Source: an uncultured Lachnospiraceae bacterium (GTDB lineage: Bacteria; Bacillota; Clostridia; Lachnospirales; Lachnospiraceae). From it: a stretch of 19,674 nt of DNA. A model generated the notes under the pieces. That model ran no database searches. It saw only the letters and a program-made list of their open reading frames with translations, and was not told the DNA's origin. The stretch's first letter is position 1; each line of letters opens with the position of its first letter. The DNA is taken from contig CAJUIO010000067.1 in NCBI GenBank assembly GCA_910586025.1, forward strand, positions 1 to 19,674, given 5' to 3'. Shown one piece after another: positions 15,697 to 19,674 of the stretch. The position numbers and the translations under genes are program-made.

Positions 15697-17061
15697 ATGA
15701 CGAATAAGCACCATTCTTCCCGCAGCCAAACCAAGGACATGACGGCGGGAAGTCCTTATGCCCTTATGATTGGCTTTGCAATGCCGGTCTTCCTAAGTCA
15801 GGTGTTCCAACAGCTGTATAATACGGCTGATGCCTTTATTGTCGGTAAATTTCTTGGGACAAACGCACTGGCGGCAGTCACCTCCTCCGGCACCCTGATC
15901 TTCCTCATGACCAGCTTTTTCATGGGAATCGCCATGGGAGGCGGCGTGGTGATCTCCCGGTATTTTGGGGCGGGAGACAGTCAGCAGGTCTTCCGGGCCA
16001 TCCACACGGTAATCGCCTTTGGAATTGTCAGCGGAGTGCTTCTGACTGCGGCGGGAGTCGCCCTCACACCCACCTTTCTTAAGTGGATGCAGACAGACCC
16101 GGAGGTTATGCCGGAGGCGGTGGAGTATTTTCGGTACTATTTTCTGGGAGCGCTTGCCATGGTGATGTACAATATCTGCTGTAATATTATGAATGCCCTT
16201 GGCGACAGCCGCAGACCCCTGTACTATCTCATTTTTTCCTCGCTCCTCAATGTGACTCTGGATCTTCTGTTCATAGCGGGCTTTCACTGGGGAGTCTGGG
16301 CGGCGGCAGTGGCTACCGTGATTTCCCAGGCGTCCAGCGTGGCGCTGTGTATGATACATCTGCTCAAAAAGGGAAGTATATATACGGTGGAGATAAAGAA
16401 AATACGGTTTTACGGGGATATGCTCTCGGAAATCATACACAACGGACTTCCCTCGGGAGTGCAGAATTCCGTGATCGCCTTCGCCAACGTGATCGTGCAG
16501 TCCCAGATCAACTCCTTCGGAAAGCTGGCAATGGCCGCTTACGGGACTCACGCCAAGATCGAGGGCTTTGCGTTTCTGCCCATCACAAGCTTTAACATGG
16601 CAAGCACCACGTTTATCAGTCAGAATCTTGGGGCAAAGCAGTATGACAGGGCGAAAAAGGGATCCCGCTTTTCCATTCTTGCCGCCATGCTTCTTGCGGA
16701 GGCAATAGGAATTCTCTACTATATTTTTGCGCCTGAGCTGATCGGACTGTTTGATAAGACCGCCGGCGTGATCGAGTACGGGGTGGGACAGGCCCGGACG
16801 GTGGCTCTGTTTTATTTCCTTCTGGCATTTTCCCATTCTATCGCCGCTGTCTGCAGGGGAGCGGGAAAGGCCTTCGTTCCCATGATTATCATGCTCTCCA
16901 TATGGTGCGTACTGCGGATTTCCTACATAGCGGCGATTATGTATCTGGTGGGCGAGATCAGATATATCTACTGGGCATACCCGCTGACCTGGAGCATCAG
17001 CTCGGTGATCTACCTGATCTATTATCTGAGGTCCGACTGGGTGCATGGATTTGAGAGGTAA
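15697..17061 (+). CDS. MATE-family multidrug/toxin efflux transporter
   Basis: This 454-residue integral membrane protein belongs to the MATE family, which exports cationic drugs or metabolites in exchange for sodium or protons. About twelve hydrophobic segments are visible in two similar halves. The first helix has the family signature PVFLSQVFQQLYNTADAFIV followed by GKFLG, and the second half repeats the pattern with GLPSGVQNSVIAFANVIVQS. Length is typical (around 450). A short charged start, MTNKHHSSRSQTKDM, is cytoplasmic. The ribosome site AAGAGGAA lies about 5 nt before the ATG. No clear promoter was found in the 41 nt between the flagellin terminator and the gene; TTGATA (15631-15636) with a weak TTAGCC 17 bp on is the best available. 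A strong terminator follows. Substrate cannot be predicted. Confidence 0.92.
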   Translation: MTNKHHSSRSQTKDMTAGSPYALMIGFAMPVFLSQVFQQLYNTADAFIVGKFLGTNALAAVTSSGTLIFLMTSFFMGIAMGGGVVISRYFGAGDSQQVFRAIHTVIAFGIVSGVLLTAAGVALTPTFLKWMQTDPEVMPEAVEYFRYYFLGALAMVMYNICCNIMNALGDSRRPLYYLIFSSLLNVTLDLLFIAGFHWGVWAAAVATVISQASSVALCMIHLLKKGSIYTVEIKKIRFYGDMLSEIIHNGLPSGVQNSVIAFANVIVQSQINSFGKLAMAAYGTHAKIEGFAFLPITSFNMASTTFISQNLGAKQYDRAKKGSRFSILAAMLLAEAIGILYYIFAPELIGLFDKTAGVIEYGVGQARTVALFYFLLAFSHSIAAVCRGAGKAFVPMIIMLSIWCVLRISYIAAIMYLVGEIRYIYWAYPLTWSISSVIYLIYYLRSDWVHGFER

Positions 17062-17101
17062 AGCCTGGGAATCAGAATAAAAAACTGACTTTAAGAGTAG
17101 T

Positions 17102-17131
17102 AAGAGGACGGCTGTCTGGCCGTCCTCTTTT
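17102..17131 (+). terminator. Rho-independent terminator after MATE gene
   Basis: AAGAGGACGGC (17102-17112) and GCCGTCCTCTT (17119-17129) form a perfect 11-bp GC-rich stem with a 6-nt loop TGTCTG, ending in a T run (17128-17131). It lies 40 nt after the MATE stop and closes that transcription unit. Confidence 0.93.
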
Positions 17132-17594
17132 CGTATGCAGAAATTCTGTTTTTTGAGAATCCGGATATTTCCCCTGTATTTTACCTCGAATATGTATAAA
17201 ATTTAATTATACCATATTTTTCCAAAAATTCTTAAAAATTTTAGTGAATCGTGTGTTTTAATTAGCTGAACCATGCATTTCGGGCCAAATATACCAGTTC
17301 GATACGAAAAACTCATCATTTGGTAATAAAATGCAGAGTCGCCGGTTGGTTTGTATTATAATGGAGAAGTAAAAGGGGACGCTTCAACAGAAGGAATGTT
17401 CTGGAGAAGCAATAAAGGTGACAGTACTTCGTGATAATGGCATGCTTCAGGGCTGCTGTTATCACGGGTAACTGTCCGGTTCCATGTCATTTTGTTGGTT
17501 CACTTAAGCAGAAAGGGCAAGGAGGGAACTAAAGAATGGGCCCGGTGCAGAATGTAAACCGCCTGCCCGCCGGTACAAAACGAAAGAGGGAGCT
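17132..17594 (+). promoter_or_regulatory. 463-nt gene-poor region: promoter and structured leader of the first LytTR gene
   Basis: The first half (17150-17350) is very AT-rich, with A/T tracts around 17190-17245 and an inverted repeat CCAAAT (17285-17290)/ATTTGG (17317-17322). A perfect TATAAT (17357-17362) has no recognisable -35 at 16-18 bp, so the promoter probably needs an activator. Transcription from near 17370 gives a leader of about 230 nt that holds a long hairpin (17420-17476) and small ORFs ending at 17532 and 17598. I see no tRNA, no known riboswitch consensus and no terminator with a T run inside it. Confidence 0.5.
17420..17476 (+). ncRNA. Long imperfect hairpin in the LytTR leader, unknown RNA element
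   Basis: Outer arms GACAGT (17420-17425) and ACTGTC (17471-17476) pair perfectly. After a 4 by 4 internal loop (ACTT/GGTA), inner arms CGTGATAATGGCA (17430-17442) and TGCTGTTATCACG (17454-17466) pair over 13 positions with two G-T wobbles, leaving an 11-nt apical loop. No T tract follows, so it is not a simple terminator. It could be a regulatory leader structure, a small RNA, or a DNA-level operator. I do not recognise a known family. Confidence 0.45.
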
Positions 17595-17598
17595 GTGA
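17536..17598 (+). CDS. Possible 20-residue leader peptide upstream of LytTR gene
   Basis: The ORF encodes MGPVQNVNRLPAGTKRKREL. It has one of the best Shine-Dalgarno sites in the window, AAGGAGGG (17519-17526), 9 nt before its ATG. Its TGA stop (17596-17598) overlaps a GTG (17595-17597) in frame with the LytTR gene and lies 2 nt before the alternative TTG start. This layout is typical of translational coupling: ribosomes finishing the small ORF would reinitiate on the regulator. The basic C-terminus has no known function. It may also be a fortuitous ORF, with the ribosome site relevant for another reason. Confidence 0.35.
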   Translation: MGPVQNVNRLPAGTKRKREL

Positions 17599-17600
17599 GC

Positions 17601-18329
17601 TTGAAAAGAGTATTGATATTAGAAGACCAGAGGAATACTTTGGAATGGCTGAAAAGTATAGTCGAGACCTGTGCGCATGTCGAAATCCTGACTGCGGACA
17701 ATGCGGCATCCGCTTATAAGATTGCATTGGATTTAACCATTGATCTGTTTCTTGTGGATATTGTATTGGAACCTGATATTATGCGGGATTCCTCCGGATT
17801 AAAATTTGTGGCTGACATGCGTCAGATCAGCAAGTACGGATTTACTCCGGTGATATTCATCACGTCTCTGGAAGACAGTAAGCTTTATACTTATGAGGAA
17901 CTGCACTGCTATGGCTATATCGAAAAGCCTTTCGATGAAGATCGTGTAAGAAGGCTTGTGACGGGTAGCCTTAAGTTTCCGGGCAGTGACCGTGGAAGAA
18001 AAATGCTGTATTTCCGCAAGGACGGTATTATTCTCGCGGCCGACAGGGAAGTGATCGTATATGCGGAGATGGTTAACCAGCAGCTGTATCTGCACACGAT
18101 GGAGGAAAGATCCATGCATGTTCCGTATATGACGCTGAAGCAGATGATAGAGCAGCTAGACAGTCCGGACATTATACAGTGCAGCCGGAATACCATTGTA
18201 AACGTTGCGTACATTGTAAACGTTGACATTCCTAACCGGCTTATAGAGCTGAAACACGGATTTGGCCGGTTGGAGATCGGCCTGGCCTACAAAAGGTATA
18301 TAAAAGAATATTTTAAAATCTGCAACTAA
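17601..18329 (+). CDS. LytTR-family response regulator (first copy)
   Basis: This 242-residue protein has an N-terminal receiver domain (about 1-125) and a C-terminal LytTR DNA-binding domain (about 135-238). Receiver residues are Glu8-Asp9, phosphoacceptor Asp53 in LFLVDIVL, Thr88 in FITS and Lys109 in IEKP. The LytTR part includes YFRKDGI, the VPYMTLKQM helix and QCSRNTIVN, typical of AgrA/VirR-like regulators that bind direct repeats upstream of promoters. I prefer TTG 17601: GGGAG ends 8 nt upstream and the protein then begins MKRVLILEDQ, aligning exactly with the paralogue at 18937 (MKTVLIIEDN). GTG 17595 is the alternative; it is too close to the ribosome site but overlaps the stop of the small ORF. 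The loop after Asp53 (EPDIMRDSSG) is longer than in most receivers. No kinase lies next to it. Confidence 0.92.
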   Translation: MKRVLILEDQRNTLEWLKSIVETCAHVEILTADNAASAYKIALDLTIDLFLVDIVLEPDIMRDSSGLKFVADMRQISKYGFTPVIFITSLEDSKLYTYEELHCYGYIEKPFDEDRVRRLVTGSLKFPGSDRGRKMLYFRKDGIILAADREVIVYAEMVNQQLYLHTMEERSMHVPYMTLKQMIEQLDSPDIIQCSRNTIVNVAYIVNVDIPNRLIELKHGFGRLEIGLAYKRYIKEYFKICN

Positions 18330-18336
18330 CAAGTAT

Positions 18337-18396
18337 AAAAAATTCCTCTCAGGTAAGAATTCAAGGCAGGCGATTCTTGGCGGCAGGAGTTTTTTT
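18337..18396 (+). terminator. Candidate terminator after first LytTR gene
   Basis: AAAAAATTCCT (18337-18347) can pair with AGGAGTTTTTT (18385-18395) through 11 positions with one T-G wobble, and a seven-T run ends the structure. The 37-nt interior contains a second stem AAGAAT (18355-18360)/ATTCTT (18373-18378). It starts 8 nt after the stop. The large branched loop makes it less certain than the two other terminators. Confidence 0.5.
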
Positions 18397-18410
18397 GTGC
18401 GCAAAAAATG

Positions 18411-18479
18411 ACAGAAAGTTACAGTGTTACTTACAGATATCTGTGCTTTCTGTTATCGAATTTCCAAGCCATATATAAT
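18411..18479 (+). promoter_or_regulatory. XRE gene promoter with clustered palindromic operator
   Basis: A perfect TATAAT (18474-18479) is 30 bp before the XRE start codon, but the 17-bp position upstream (TGTTAT, 18451-18456) is a poor -35. Directly upstream lies a dense symmetric cluster: ACAG at 18411, 18421 and 18433 and CTGT at 18441 and 18450. It includes the perfect palindrome ACAGATATCTGT (18433-18444) flanked by the outer pair ACAGAAAG (18411-18418)/CTTTCTGT (18446-18453). TTACAG also repeats directly at 18419 and 18431. This is a strong candidate binding region for the XRE protein itself or for a LytTR regulator. Confidence 0.6.
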
Positions 18480-18508
18480 AAGTTAAAAGTATGTGCGGAG
18501 GTCTGCCG

Positions 18509-18910
18509 ATGAGCGAATACAAAGGTTCCATCAACAATGAAGAGGTTGGAAAGAGAATAAAAGAGATAAGAGAATCCAACAATTTGACTCAGGAGCAGAT
18601 GGCTGAGATCTTGAAGGTGACCACGAATGCGGTGCGTGATTATGAGAAAGGCAACTATGGAATCTCAAAGGACGTGATGCTGCTGATCAGACAGAACTTT
18701 AATGTATCCATCGATTATCTGCTGTTTGGGGAAAACACGGATATGGAAAAGCTGTTCTTTCTATTGGAAAACGCCTCTGAAAATGATAAAATGAAGGTCT
18801 TAGCACACCTGATGCGTTACTTTGTGGATGGAAAGAGGAGGATATACAGGCAGGATACAAGCGACTGGGACGAAACTGCAAAAAAGATGAGAGACCTGTT
18901 TGGTGATTAA
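18509..18910 (+). CDS. XRE-family helix-turn-helix transcriptional regulator
   Basis: This 133-residue protein has a classic Cro/C1-type helix-turn-helix domain at about 13-67: VGKRIKEIRESNNLTQEQMA, then EILKVTTNAVRDYEKG, ending with the VSIDYLLFGE boundary common to Firmicute XRE proteins. The C-terminal 60 residues form a helical segment (KLFFLLENASENDKMKVLAHL) that probably dimerises, then a charged tail. There is no peptidase or ligand domain. ATG 18509 is chosen because CGGAGGT (18495-18501) is 7 nt upstream; an in-frame ATG at 18491 has no ribosome site. It sits between two LytTR paralogues and 26 nt before the second, so it is probably co-transcribed with it. The palindromic cluster upstream suggests autoregulation. 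Confidence 0.92.
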   Translation: MSEYKGSINNEEVGKRIKEIRESNNLTQEQMAEILKVTTNAVRDYEKGNYGISKDVMLLIRQNFNVSIDYLLFGENTDMEKLFFLLENASENDKMKVLAHLMRYFVDGKRRIYRQDTSDWDETAKKMRDLFGD

Positions 18911-18936
18911 ACAGTACAGGATATCCGGAGTTAATT

Positions 18937-19662
18937 ATGAAAACGGTTTTGATAATTGAGGATAACGCCAGAAGCATGGAGATGCTCATACGGATCATCA
19001 AGGATATTGATGAGGATATTAATGTAAAATGCGCCTCTGATATAAATATGGCCTATAAGCTGTCCATAGAAAATCTGATTGACGTGTTTCTGGTAGATAT
19101 TATATTGGATCCCTGCAATCAGGGCGATGTTTCCGGCGTTCGGTTTGCGGACAATATCAGAGAGCTGAAAAGATATGCATATACGCCCATCATTTTTGTC
19201 ACTTCGCTGGAGGATCCGAAGCTCTATGCATACAGCGACCTGCGCTGCTTTCAATACATAGAAAAACCCTACAATGTGGAAAGGGTTTCAAGAGTTGTTC
19301 GTGACGCTCTTCATATGCCGATTATGAGGGAAAGCAATCAAAATGTCTATTTCCGCAAGGAGGGAGTCCTGTACAGGAAGTCGGTCTCGGAAATCATATA
19401 TATTGAGAACACGAGAAGGGGAAGGGTTGTCCATGGGACGGACGGCGATATGGAACTGTCTTACAAGCCCTGCAAGGAGATCCTGGAGGAGCTTCAGTCG
19501 GATAAATTCATTCAGTGCAGCAGATACGCCGTGATCAATAAGGATTTTATTGAAAGAATTGATGAGGTCAACCGGTTTATCAAGCTGAAGGGACGCAAGG
19601 AACAAGTGGAGATTGGCATTGTTTTTAAGAAGAGGTTTATGAGGGATGTCAGGAATGATTGA
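18937..19662 (+). CDS. LytTR-family response regulator (second copy)
   Basis: This 241-residue protein is a paralogue of the regulator at 17601, with the same length and architecture. The receiver domain has Glu8-Asp9, phosphoacceptor Asp54 in FLVDIIL, Thr89 in FVTS and Lys110 in IEKP; the LytTR domain covers about 136-238 with VYFRKEGV, ELSYKPCKEI and QCSRYAVIN. Both copies share the SLEDxKLYxY segment and a long loop after the phosphoacceptor (here DPCNQGDVSG). CCGGAG lies 6 nt before the ATG. It follows the XRE gene by 26 nt and its TGA overlaps the ATG of another reading frame at the window edge, so the operon continues rightwards, possibly into a sensor kinase. The copies are clearly diverged, so this is not a recent duplication. 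Confidence 0.93.
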   Translation: MKTVLIIEDNARSMEMLIRIIKDIDEDINVKCASDINMAYKLSIENLIDVFLVDIILDPCNQGDVSGVRFADNIRELKRYAYTPIIFVTSLEDPKLYAYSDLRCFQYIEKPYNVERVSRVVRDALHMPIMRESNQNVYFRKEGVLYRKSVSEIIYIENTRRGRVVHGTDGDMELSYKPCKEILEELQSDKFIQCSRYAVINKDFIERIDEVNRFIKLKGRKEQVEIGIVFKKRFMRDVRND

Positions 19663-19674
19663 GAGTGTGGCGTT
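19655..19674 (+). CDS. Start of a further gene, cut by the window edge
   Basis: An ATG at 19655 overlaps the last codons and TGA stop (19660-19662) of the second LytTR gene in another frame and stays open to the end, reading MIESVA. GAGGG (19641-19645) lies 9 nt upstream. Overlapping starts of this kind are common when a LytTR regulator is followed by its GHKL sensor kinase, but six codons cannot show the identity. Confidence 0.35.

Noticed and set aside
15793..17046. Minus-strand open frame of 417 codons opposite the MATE gene
   Set aside because: It mirrors the transporter, is His/Gly/Arg-rich and has no recognisable domain or start signal.
17370..17480. Possible cyclic di-GMP or other known riboswitch in the LytTR leader
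   Set aside because: The sequence lacks the conserved blocks of the GEMM-type riboswitch and other consensus motifs I know; the hairpin alone does not support such a call.
17437..17532. 31-codon ORF with a CPVPCHFV segment as a possible signalling peptide
   Set aside because: It has no ribosome site, starts inside the hairpin stem, and no AgrB-like processing gene is nearby; kept only as context for the leader finding.
1..19674. CRISPR arrays, tRNA/rRNA genes, insertion sequences or prophage genes
   Set aside because: No regularly spaced repeats, cloverleaf with TTCRANY-type loop, transposase motifs or terminal inverted repeats were seen on either strand by eye.

Overview
The window looks like chromosomal DNA of an anaerobic gut-type Firmicute, most likely a Lachnospiraceae/Clostridia relative. 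The coding DNA is moderately GC-rich, while intergenic gaps are AT-rich. Shine-Dalgarno sites (GGAGG/GAGG) are strong, genes are tightly packed in operons, and the mix of families (Lhr-like helicase, GH32 and GH27 hydrolases, LytTR regulators, MATE pump, cytosolic hybrid kinase) fits that group. I see no rRNA, tRNA, insertion sequence, phage gene or CRISPR array.

Layout. (1) 153-6825, plus strand: a four-gene run with very small gaps. It holds an unrecognised protein weakly like the Vps62 type, a class II ketose-bisphosphate aldolase, a ROK sugar kinase and a large Lhr-type helicase. (2) 6788-10338, minus strand: a signalling pair, a soluble hybrid histidine kinase followed by a degenerate HD-GYP-like protein. 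The 3' end of the pair overlaps the helicase antisense, and a hairpin sits in the overlap. (3) 10339-10495: a divergent promoter region with two good promoters and two inverted repeats. (4) 10496-14713, plus strand: an intracellular carbohydrate operon with a GH32 beta-fructofuranosidase, a GH27 alpha-galactosidase with a large beta-rich insertion, and a two-part rhodanese-domain protein. (5) 14741-15655: a stand-alone short flagellin with a sigma-A-like promoter and a clear terminator. (6) 15697-17131: a MATE transporter ending in a strong terminator. (7) 17132-19674: a regulatory locus with two LytTR response regulators flanking an XRE repressor-like protein, and the first codons of another gene at the right edge.

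Working together: GH27 and GH32 would hydrolyse raffinose-family oligosaccharides or sucrose in the cytoplasm to galactose, glucose and fructose. The ROK kinase and aldolase operon could process a released hexose, but no transporter or dedicated sugar regulator is present, so that link is inference.

The region most worth a second look is the right-hand regulatory locus. The first LytTR gene has a roughly 230-nt leader containing a long imperfect hairpin and a 20-codon ORF with a very strong ribosome binding site whose stop overlaps a possible GTG start of the regulator. The XRE promoter carries a dense cluster of ACAG/CTGT half-sites, including a perfect 12-bp palindrome. Both promoters have a perfect TATAAT box and no recognisable -35, suggesting activator control.
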